A program made the position numbers and the translations under genes. The notes under the pieces were generated by a model, which was not told the origin of the DNA, made no database searches, and worked only from the letters and a program-made list of their open reading frames with translations. Of a DNA stretch of 16,785 nt, positions 6,837 to 13,481 are shown piece after piece. The stretch lies in the NCBI GenBank assembly GCA_002721375.1, contig PBKH01000060.1, forward strand, positions 79,702 to 96,486, given 5' to 3'. The DNA is from Verrucomicrobiales bacterium (lineage in GTDB: Bacteria > Verrucomicrobiota > Verrucomicrobiia > Limisphaerales > UBA1096). The stretch's first letter is position 1. Every line of letters starts with the position of its first letter.

Positions 6837-8552
6837 TCATGACGATCTTTTGTCAAATTTGCGACCATTAAGCATTGTTCCGATGCAAGTGTAGCGCACG
6901 ACGTGCTCGTAGACTAATAGCAGTGCTGCTGTGCAGATCGTACAGATGCCAATAAACTTCACACCACTTGGCCAGTGCCAGTCCTTCACCCATATCTGCA
7001 ACATCATGATTAACGGCAGATGAGTGATGTATAACCAGTAAGATGCATCGGAGATATAGCGGATAAGCTTGTTCTCTCCTGAAAAAAACCGGCGAAACAA
7101 TCCGATCAAGCCGAAGATCATCAGCCAAGCGTAAAGAACGCTGAACAGTGCGCAGAGAAAGTTGGTTAGTAGAAGATGTGCCAGATCATTTGATTCACCA
7201 GTAACGAAGAGCCCACCTCGCAGCTCATACCAGTGCAGCCCCATCAGCAGTGTGGGCAAGGCAAGTAGCAGGCATACGGGCCATTGACGTCCAATGTTAT
7301 TCTCCAGGATCCTCCGGCCGTAACACAGTGCACCAAAACCGAAAAAGACCGCATAATAGGCGAGCAGAGGAGGCCAAGGGATGGGGCTCGCAGCGGTATC
7401 CGGCCCATAATCGGTTACCATTAAAAATTGCGGTAAAAATGTCAGCGGCACTAGCCACAGTAGTCGCAACGGCGAGGTGATGAACCATGCTGGAATCGGC
7501 TTCCAATTACGCTTGCGTGCGATCCAGGCAATCATGGTGAAGCCTGCCACTAGCAGCATTAAGTAATACAGAAACCAGAGATGCTGAAAGATAGGCACGA
7601 ATGACAACAGCCAATTAACGACCATCACCAGAGCAATAGTTTGTGCCCAACTGGGTAACTGGTCGATGATCGTCTTAAGGCCCGGGGTCATCACGTAAAG
7701 CCATCCGAGGGCCTCTTCCTTCACTTTATCTTGGGGCAGGGCACCTTTTGCCTTGAGCAACTTGGCAATCTCGATGCGGCCGGCAGACAGTTTCTCCATG
7801 TCAACAGGCAACTGCAGCATTCCGGCTAGGAACTGTGTGGCGTCTTCGTCTGTTTCCGTTACTGAAAGTGGTGTTTCACCGTTTTTGCTTTTGCTGTGGA
7901 TGTCAGCTCCGTTCTCGATCAATACCCGGGCTATTTTAGTTTTACCCATGAACGCGGCATTATGTAGCGCTGTATAGCCGTCGTTATCTGCGACTTGAAC
8001 ATCCGCACCGCCTTCAATCAAGATGTTGGCGGCATCCACTTGGCCAAGCAGTGCGGCCCACATCAGGGCGGTTAACCCGACTGAGTCAGGTTGGTCAGGG
8101 CCAGCTCCGTTTGCCAAGTGCCTTTCGACGGCCTTGGTATTTCCCGACTGGACAGCTGTCCAGAGCGTGTCAGATCGGGTCTTGTCAGTATTTACGCCAT
8201 AAAACCAGATTCCGATCAAGATTGGGGCAAGGATGAGAGTGAAGACCACCAGCGGCAGCAGAATGCTCTTGGTCCGGTGCTTGACTAATCCGCGAAGGCC
8301 TCGCTTACGATAAAGCATCATGGTGAAAAAACCGCTGACTAAAAAGAAAAGCTGCAATCTAAAGCCATGAATGGCATGCAGGGCGAACAGATAGCCGTCG
8401 TGCTGATGGATGTCTTGTGCGGGCCAAACCGGCAAAGGAAGGGCAACGAATGACATCAATCCGTGCAGTGCGATGCCCAGTAGCATCGCTACAGAGCGCA
8501 AAGCATCTAAATCGTGATAACGTATGTTAACCGGTGAAACTGCCGCTGGCAT
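6837..8552 (-). CDS. Membrane acyltransferase (Acyltransferase_3/OpgC-like) with an inserted ankyrin domain
   Basis: A 571-residue protein. The N-terminal part is acyltransferase family 3: D-L-D-A-L-R-S (14-20), an in-helix His at 30, L-F-F-L-V-S-G-F-F (68-76) and a basic loop (82-95). The family resumes at about residue 300 with H-L-W-F-L-Y-Y-L (324-331) and several more helices to the end, including S-Y-W-L-Y-I-T-H-L-P. Between helix 3 (about 96-119) and the next membrane segment lies a soluble block, residues about 128-271, of ankyrin repeats with a special cap. Without it the protein would be about 420 residues, close to the family's normal size. The strongly basic loop after helix 2 marks the cytoplasmic side, so the block after helix 3 should be periplasmic. 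Family members move acyl groups onto glucans, peptidoglycan or other sugars; the acceptor is unknown. The gene lies 88 bases after the CotH-ankyrin gene. Confidence 0.85.
   Translation of the reverse strand: MPAAVSPVNIRYHDLDALRSVAMLLGIALHGLMSFVALPLPVWPAQDIHQHDGYLFALHAIHGFRLQLFFLVSGFFTMMLYRKRGLRGLVKHRTKSILLPLVVFTLILAPILIGIWFYGVNTDKTRSDTLWTAVQSGNTKAVERHLANGAGPDQPDSVGLTALMWAALLGQVDAANILIEGGADVQVADNDGYTALHNAAFMGKTKIARVLIENGADIHSKSKNGETPLSVTETDEDATQFLAGMLQLPVDMEKLSAGRIEIAKLLKAKGALPQDKVKEEALGWLYVMTPGLKTIIDQLPSWAQTIALVMVVNWLLSFVPIFQHLWFLYYLMLLVAGFTMIAWIARKRNWKPIPAWFITSPLRLLWLVPLTFLPQFLMVTDYGPDTAASPIPWPPLLAYYAVFFGFGALCYGRRILENNIGRQWPVCLLLALPTLLMGLHWYELRGGLFVTGESNDLAHLLLTNFLCALFSVLYAWLMIFGLIGLFRRFFSGENKLIRYISDASYWLYITHLPLIMMLQIWVKDWHWPSGVKFIGICTICTAALLLVYEHVVRYTCIGTMLNGRKFDKRSS
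7740..8171 (-). other. Ankyrin cassette inserted in the acyltransferase
   Basis: Residues about 128-271. The three repeats have the cores LWTAVQSGN, TALMWAALLGQ and TALHNAAFMGK, followed by GETPLS and a cap containing DMEKLSAGRIEIAKLLKAKG. Order, spacing and cap match the blocks in the two neighbouring lipoproteins. The cap has GR without the Pro seen in the other three copies, and lacks the EW residues. Confidence 0.85.
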
Positions 8553-8594
8553 TTCTGGGCGGACTTTCTCTCTGCGGCGCCTAAGTAAAGGGGA

Positions 8595-8634
8595 TAATTA
8601 TTATTATTATGCCATGACAGGTGGCCATGACAGG
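8595..8634. repeat. ATT-rich microrepeat and tandem 11-base direct repeat upstream of the acyltransferase gene
   Basis: GCCATGACAGG occurs exactly at 8611-8621 and 8624-8634, a 13-base period. It sits beside a run of ATT/TTA triplets (8595-8610). On the minus strand the AT run could supply a TAATAAT-like -10 element for the acyltransferase gene, but no good -35 is present. The paired repeat could be a regulator site. Confidence 0.5.
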
Positions 8635-8640
8635 CACTAC

Positions 8641-11538
8641 TTAGCGAAATTCTTCACCTCTTAGTCCGCCGTTTTCCTTTAATAAATCGGCGATCTTGGG
8701 GCGTCCTGTCCTGGCACGATCGAGGTCGACCTCCATTTTCAAAATACCCCCAACAATCTGCATAAGGCCTTGTATTTCTTTCCACTCATGGGATGCGTTA
8801 TCTAGTGGCGTTTCTCCTTTTTCGTTGGTCAGATTTAAGTTTGCCTTGTTCTTTATAAGCATCTCAACAATTTCTGTCTGGCCAAAAAAAGCTGCTGCAT
8901 GCAGTGGTGTTGCACCATCTCTATTTTTTCCATTTATTTTGGCTCCCTTCTTGATGATCAATTTTGCAGCATCTTTTTGGCCTGCCATAGCAGCCCAAGA
9001 TAATGGAGTAATTCCCATTTCATCGTGTCCGTTCACGTCTGCGCTCTTGGACAGAGCCTCCTGTAATTTCGCCAAGTCGCCATTTTTTGCGGCGCCCCAA
9101 ATCCCACCAAGGCTTCCAGCCAAGTCGCGCCCGGATTTGCCTCCGTTTTCCTTTAACAGTGCGACGACCTTTGGCCGACCTTCACGCACTTTGTTGATAT
9201 CAGTCTTGATTTGGACGATGGCAGAAATGAACTCCACTATTCCTTTAAGCTCCTCACTCCACTCGGCGGCACCTGAGTCGAGCGGTGTTTCACCCTTGTG
9301 GTTCCGTGCGTTTACCTTAGCTCCGGCTTCGATAAGTAGTTTTGCAGCTGCCGTTTGGCCAAGGAAGGCGGCCCCATGAAGCGGGGCGCTCCCATCATTT
9401 CCAGAAAGGTTCACGTCCGCTCCCTTTTCAATTAGAAACCCCACCGTTTTTGTATGTCCGGCAAGGGTTGCTAGACTAAGCGCTGTCCCGCCACCTTCAT
9501 CCTTGGCATTGACATCCATTTCTTTGGCCAAGTGTTCCTTGAGTATAGACATGTTTCCAGTTCTGGCTGCGTTCCAAAATGAGATTTTCTTTTCATTCCC
9601 TTCGTCGCGCTTACTTTTTGGTTTTTCCTTTTTGTCCTTATCGTTGTCTCGATTTCGACGTCCCCATCCTCTTTCGCCCCCGAGAATCGGCGGTGGCTCT
9701 GGGGCGGCGCTCCAGAGCGGCATGTCGTCTCCAGAGATTTCGAGTTCCACGTCAGCGCGGCGATTGCGGATGAAGCGGCGGATTTTTTCGTGGTCCACTT
9801 TCCGTTTTTGTTCCCATGAAAGATGTGGTTCGACCATGGCCTCAACCCGTTTGGTCTCTGCGAGCAATTTTTCCTCGTCCCAGTGCTCGGCCATGAGCGC
9901 TTTCATTTTCTCGGCGTATTTCTTCCTTACACCGGGGATTTGGTAAAGTTTGTGCGCGACGAGGCCTACCGTACGGACTGATCGGGGCGAACTGCGGTCT
10001 ACCCCAAGAGGGCTGTATTTTTCAAACATACAGTCGGCTCCCCAAGGCATAAAATGAAACTTGTCTGTCTCCGGATTAAGGTAGACAAAAAAATTGTTGC
10101 GGTTGCCCGAGTAACCATCCCAGAAACTAAGCAGACCCTCGATGGTCCAGAAGGAGTAAAATGCTTCTTCGTCGATTAGTTTCCAGATTTCTTGCTCAAT
10201 GTCAGAATCATTCGTTTGTAACTCGGCGACAGCGAGTAGATCAGTGCTGCGATCGCTAATGTTCATCACATGTAGTGCGAGTACATTTCGGCCAGAGCGC
10301 AGCTTATCGCGGTTGTCGGAAAGGTCATATGACGTAAACTGCATTGAGGCTTGGTCATTACCACTGCCGGTGGCAACGGAGTCCCAGCGGGGATCTTCTG
10401 GTGCATTGTGCCTGGCTATCTCATACCCGTTCAGATAAGCGACAAATCCATCGTCACACTTCATCCGAAGTAACACCTTGTGGGCGGAGTTGATGGTGTC
10501 GATTGAGTCGAGCTCGAACGGGAATCGCAGATAGAGCGACGTCGCTTTGCCGTACATTGCTTCGTCAAAATCGAAGCCGTCTTTGATAAGTGATTCATAG
10601 CCTTCCTCCCGCTCGTAGCCTGCTCCGTTTTGCCCGACGCTCCAGGCGGAATCATCAAAACCGGGTTTAAACCATTGGTCATCAAATTTGCCGCTGGTAG
10701 GTACCCAACCGCGTCCCGCGGCCTTACCCCCAAAAAATGAATCGCCCTCCACCCCCTTTAAAGCGTTGATGACATTGACGATGTGCTCACGCCCCGGCTT
10801 GTCCTTTCCAAATTTCTTCTCAAAACTGTTTTCCCATTCCTCATGAAAGTCGACCACTGTCCCTTCATAAAGAGTGCCTTTGTCGCTCCCAAAACTTCGT
10901 TTAATTAAATGTTTTCTAACACTTTCTACGTGGGCATAAACCCCAAGATTCTTTCCATTTACGGTAATTTTTGCCAAGGCACACCGTGATGCTGGCGAAC
11001 CTGCTGCATTAAATAATTCGTAGCCCATAAACTGGCTCATCAGGCTGGTATCCTGTTGGTTGTTATTGAACGTAAGCATGCTCAAACCATCAATCTCGTT
11101 TTTCTTGTCTATATGGTTCAGCTTGATTTTGAGAGAGGGACGTGAACTGCTTTGCGACCCAATGAATCCTTTCTTGCGAATACCCACGCGTGGGAAATTA
11201 ACGCCGTCAATAGTTACACTGGCCTCGACATAGGTATATGGAGATTCGACTTCTCCGAATTGACGTTTGGGTTGCAGCGCCTCAAAGAAATTGCGCGATT
11301 GATAACGTAAAGTATCCCAATCTTCGTCTTTAACTTTGATATCAACTTCAACCAACCGATCCCTTGGGAAAAGGTCTTCAAGCTTTAAAGAATGCTGACT
11401 ATTACCATGCGTTGAGGTTCCGGTTTTTGTTGAAGAGATAGAAGCGCTATCAGCTTCTACTTCTGAAGTGGGAGCTTCGGAGCCAGCGCATCCAAAGAGG
11501 AGCGCTGTTGCAACGGGTATAATGAATAGATGTTTCAT
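8641..11538 (-). CDS. CotH-kinase family lipoprotein with nested beta-sandwich domain and two ankyrin blocks
   Basis: A 965-residue protein. Residues 1-17 are a lipoprotein signal (lipobox L-F-G-C, lipidated C17), followed by a Ser/Thr-rich linker. A CotH kinase-like domain begins at about 62 (VEVDIKVKDEDW) with the nucleotide-loop-like GIRKKGFIGS (119-128) and K137 in SLKIK. It continues after an insertion with D-G-Y-S-G-N-R-N-N-F (474-483) and the metal-site motif P-W-G-A-D-C-M-F (498-505), ending near 600. The insertion, about 277-442, is a beta-sandwich of the type common in PVC secreted proteins (FDDSAW, CDDGFVAYLNG, NVLALHV). A highly charged linker (621-650) leads to two ankyrin blocks, 651-800 and 811-960. 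CotH proteins phosphorylate other proteins; here the kinase would act outside the cytoplasm. It is second of three adjacent ankyrin-bearing genes and has a candidate ECF promoter just upstream. No clear Shine-Dalgarno. Confidence 0.9.
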   Translation of the reverse strand: MKHLFIIPVATALLFGCAGSEAPTSEVEADSASISSTKTGTSTHGNSQHSLKLEDLFPRDRLVEVDIKVKDEDWDTLRYQSRNFFEALQPKRQFGEVESPYTYVEASVTIDGVNFPRVGIRKKGFIGSQSSSRPSLKIKLNHIDKKNEIDGLSMLTFNNNQQDTSLMSQFMGYELFNAAGSPASRCALAKITVNGKNLGVYAHVESVRKHLIKRSFGSDKGTLYEGTVVDFHEEWENSFEKKFGKDKPGREHIVNVINALKGVEGDSFFGGKAAGRGWVPTSGKFDDQWFKPGFDDSAWSVGQNGAGYEREEGYESLIKDGFDFDEAMYGKATSLYLRFPFELDSIDTINSAHKVLLRMKCDDGFVAYLNGYEIARHNAPEDPRWDSVATGSGNDQASMQFTSYDLSDNRDKLRSGRNVLALHVMNISDRSTDLLAVAELQTNDSDIEQEIWKLIDEEAFYSFWTIEGLLSFWDGYSGNRNNFFVYLNPETDKFHFMPWGADCMFEKYSPLGVDRSSPRSVRTVGLVAHKLYQIPGVRKKYAEKMKALMAEHWDEEKLLAETKRVEAMVEPHLSWEQKRKVDHEKIRRFIRNRRADVELEISGDDMPLWSAAPEPPPILGGERGWGRRNRDNDKDKKEKPKSKRDEGNEKKISFWNAARTGNMSILKEHLAKEMDVNAKDEGGGTALSLATLAGHTKTVGFLIEKGADVNLSGNDGSAPLHGAAFLGQTAAAKLLIEAGAKVNARNHKGETPLDSGAAEWSEELKGIVEFISAIVQIKTDINKVREGRPKVVALLKENGGKSGRDLAGSLGGIWGAAKNGDLAKLQEALSKSADVNGHDEMGITPLSWAAMAGQKDAAKLIIKKGAKINGKNRDGATPLHAAAFFGQTEIVEMLIKNKANLNLTNEKGETPLDNASHEWKEIQGLMQIVGGILKMEVDLDRARTGRPKIADLLKENGGLRGEEFR
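8659..9108 (-). other. Ankyrin cassette B of the CotH lipoprotein
   Basis: Residues about 811-960. Repeat cores are IWGAAKNGD, TPLSWAAMAGQ and TPLHAAAFFGQ, then GETPLD, an EW-containing helix and the cap R-T-G-R-P-K-I-A-D-L-L-K-E-N-G-G. It is a full-length tandem duplicate of cassette A with the same order and spacing. The DNA of the two copies has diverged, so the duplication is not recent. Confidence 0.88.
9139..9588 (-). other. Ankyrin cassette A of the CotH lipoprotein
   Basis: Residues about 651-800. Repeat cores are FWNAARTGN, TALSLATLAGH and APLHGAAFLGQ, then GETPLD, an EW-containing helix and the cap R-E-G-R-P-K-V-V-A-L-L-K-E-N-G-G. A ten-residue linker (801-810) joins it to cassette B. 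Confidence 0.88.
10213..10710 (-). other. Beta-sandwich domain nested inside the CotH kinase domain
   Basis: Residues about 277-442. It has the pattern of a galactose-binding-like module frequent in secreted PVC proteins: GWVPTSGKFDDQW, FDDSAWSVGQNGAGY, SLYLRFPFEL, DDGFVAYLNGYEIARHN and GRNVLALHVMN. It separates the nucleotide-binding half of the kinase fold from the half with the NRNNF and PWGAD motifs. Confidence 0.7.
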
Positions 11539-11552
11539 AAATCTTGTATTAG

Positions 11553-11577
11553 TACGTTCAGACGTGGATTTTATTCC
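11553..11577 (-). promoter_or_regulatory. Candidate ECF-type promoter of the CotH-ankyrin gene
   Basis: On the minus strand GGAATAAA (11577-11570) is followed after exactly 13 bases by CGTA (11556-11553). The match to the site before the ECF sigma gene includes both elements, the spacing and several spacer bases (18 of 25 positions by my count). A start 6-8 bases after CGTA would leave a leader of only about ten bases before ATG 11538, which fits the lack of a Shine-Dalgarno sequence. Confidence 0.5.
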
Positions 11578-11664
11578 TCAATAACGTTGCCAAAATAGTA
11601 GGGGCAATGCTTATCGGGATAACGTCCAACTTTGTTGATTGTTTATTTATTTTAACTATCCAAT

Positions 11665-12192
11665 TCAACGCAGAATGTCAGCGATCTCAGGGCGGGTTGA
11701 CTTAATTCGATCATAATCCAAGGGAATACCAATGGGCTTGAATAAAACACCGTTGAGGAAATCGTATATGCCTTTTGCCTCCTCCCATGGCATTGCAACG
11801 CCATCCAGAGGTTTGCTACCGGCATTGTTTCTTGCGTTCTTATCAGCTCCTTTATCGAGCAAAGATTGGACTATTTCCGTATAACATAAAAAAGAGGATA
11901 TATGAAGCGGCGTGTCTCCATTTTTATTTCGTGAATTAATGTCTGCTCCAGCTTCAATCAAAGCTTTGGCAACATCAGTGTGGCCAAACGCCGCCGCCAT
12001 TCCCAGTGCGTCGTCTTTATTTCCAGTGGGGTTTGGATCTTTTTGGTTCAGGTCAGTTCCAGCGGCAATATGTTTTTTTATTGCATCAAGGTTACCTTTT
12101 GACGCTGCTTCAAACAGATCAACATTAGGGGGTGCAGGTGAACATGCTGCAAATAGAACTGCAACTCCGATTGGTATAATATATTGTTTCAT
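11665..12192 (-). CDS. Small ankyrin-repeat lipoprotein
   Basis: A 175-residue protein. Residues 1-17 form a lipoprotein signal (lipobox F-A-A-C, lipidated C17) resembling that of the downstream CotH protein. The mature protein is essentially one ankyrin cassette: cores LFEAASKGN (27-35), ALGMAAAFGH (62-71) and TPLHISSFLC (94-103), then SKPLD, a W-E-E-A-K-G-I helix and the cap T-R-P-E-I-A-D-I-L-R, where it ends. Compared with the other cassettes it has a few extra residues before the second repeat and lacks the final ENGG. The ATG (12192-12190) overlaps the DUF1501 stop as ATGA, so translation is coupled. With no catalytic domain, a binding or scaffold role is likely (inference). A 126-base gap separates it from the CotH gene. 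Confidence 0.88.
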   Translation of the reverse strand: MKQYIIPIGVAVLFAACSPAPPNVDLFEAASKGNLDAIKKHIAAGTDLNQKDPNPTGNKDDALGMAAAFGHTDVAKALIEAGADINSRNKNGDTPLHISSFLCYTEIVQSLLDKGADKNARNNAGSKPLDGVAMPWEEAKGIYDFLNGVLFKPIGIPLDYDRIKSTRPEIADILR

Positions 12193-13469
12193 GAAAAAAG
12201 TTGGTTGATGGGCTGCCCATCACGAATAAGGTTAATGGGTCGGCCGACGTTGGTCTGGAATTCGTGCTGTGGATCAATACCGATATTCTGAAAAAAGGAC
12301 GCAGCGAGGTCTTCTGGTGAGTAGCTTTTTCCAACGGGTTCGCTGGCGCGGTCGTCTGTTGCACCGATCACCTGTCCTCCCTGCACATCTCCCCCGGCCA
12401 TCAGTGCGAACATCGCTCGAGCCCAATGGTCGCGTCCGCCTTGGGCGTTGACCTTGGGCGTACGCCCGAATTCACCGGCGACCATCAGTGCGGTTTCATT
12501 AAACAAGCCGCGATCCTTAAGCCGATCGATCAAGGCGGCTAGACCCTTGTCGAATGGGGGAAGCAGGGCGCGCAGCCGAGAGAAGTTATCCTGATGCGTG
12601 TCGAAGTCGAACTCCGCCGGTCGTAAGCGTACTGTGACGAAATGAACGCCAGCCTCAATAAGGCGGGCTGCAAGCAACAGGCTTTGTCCAAACTCGTGTC
12701 TACCAAACCGGCTGGCATCTGCCTCTTTTTCCTGTGTCAGATCGAACGCTTTGCGAGTGGTCGCCGAGCTGATGATGTCGTGCGCTTGTTCTCCAAAGCG
12801 GTCTAGTCCGCGAACTGATTCATCTAGATTCTCGAAACCTCGAAACGCCGTGTCGAGGTCGTCGAGAAGTTTCTTTTGAGAATTATATTTTTCGACTGTT
12901 AATCCATCTTCAAGGGAAATTCCCCGAACAGTATATGGTATGCCATAAGTCGGTTTGTTGGCAGTAAGAGCACTAAATTCATTCCCAAGATATCCAGGAC
13001 CCACAAACGATTCATCAATCGACACATAGGAAGGAAGGTCAAACGCAGATGGGTGTACTTTGCTTACAACGGCTCCGTATTCAGGGTAACTTAAGGTTTG
13101 GGAAGGCCGATTACCTGTAAGGAGATATTTTTTGCCGATGCCATGGTCGGCCAAGGTGTGCGAGAGGCCACGAATGATGGCGTAGTCCTTCATGCGCTTG
13201 GCCAATTCAGGAAGGTGCTCACATATTTGAATGCCGGGCACAGAAGTTGATATTGGTTTAAAGTCACCTCGATATTCAGAAGGCGCATCCGGCTTCAAAT
13301 CAAAGGTGTCCTGATGGGATGGACCCCCCTCAAGAAAAACAAATATTCCGGACCTTTTAGGCGAACTCGATTTTGTGGCGGCTTGGAGTTTTAAATAATG
13401 TGACAATGAAAGCCCCCCCAAGGCTCCCACCTTGAGCATTTCTCGCCGGTTAAAATGCTTTTTGTCCAT
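12189..13469 (-). CDS. DUF1501 family protein, Tat-exported
   Basis: A 426-residue protein of the DUF1501 family, related to the alkaline phosphatase/sulfatase fold and abundant in PVC bacteria. The N-terminus has a twin-arginine signal (N-R-R-E-M-L-K at 7-13, then a Gly/Leu-rich stretch). Family motifs are F-L-E-G-G-P-S-H-Q-D-T-F-D (45-57), CEHLP (83-87), G-E-F-G-R-T-P-K-V-N (332-341) and G-R-D-H-W (345-349); the Asp and His residues in them suit a metal site. Length is normal and the domain looks intact. Its enzymatic activity has not been established for the family. It starts 12 bases after the quinoprotein-like gene and overlaps the ankyrin lipoprotein gene by 4 bases, so it is in the middle of an operon. 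The leader is AT-rich without a Shine-Dalgarno sequence. Confidence 0.93.
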   Translation of the reverse strand: MDKKHFNRREMLKVGALGGLSLSHYLKLQAATKSSSPKRSGIFVFLEGGPSHQDTFDLKPDAPSEYRGDFKPISTSVPGIQICEHLPELAKRMKDYAIIRGLSHTLADHGIGKKYLLTGNRPSQTLSYPEYGAVVSKVHPSAFDLPSYVSIDESFVGPGYLGNEFSALTANKPTYGIPYTVRGISLEDGLTVEKYNSQKKLLDDLDTAFRGFENLDESVRGLDRFGEQAHDIISSATTRKAFDLTQEKEADASRFGRHEFGQSLLLAARLIEAGVHFVTVRLRPAEFDFDTHQDNFSRLRALLPPFDKGLAALIDRLKDRGLFNETALMVAGEFGRTPKVNAQGGRDHWARAMFALMAGGDVQGGQVIGATDDRASEPVGKSYSPEDLAASFFQNIGIDPQHEFQTNVGRPINLIRDGQPINQLFS

Positions 13470-13481
13470 TTGTTTGCTTAA

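Noticed and set aside
8696..9379. A 227-codon open frame on the + strand across the ankyrin region.
   Set aside because: It is antisense to the two ankyrin blocks of the CotH gene, has a biased low-complexity composition (Phe, Ser, Ala, Pro) and no family motif. It is a shadow of the repeat coding.
9139..12123. The repeated ankyrin segments as a mobile element or nucleotide repeat array.
   Set aside because: Similarity is at protein level only; I see no long identical DNA stretches, terminal inverted repeats, target duplications or transposase.
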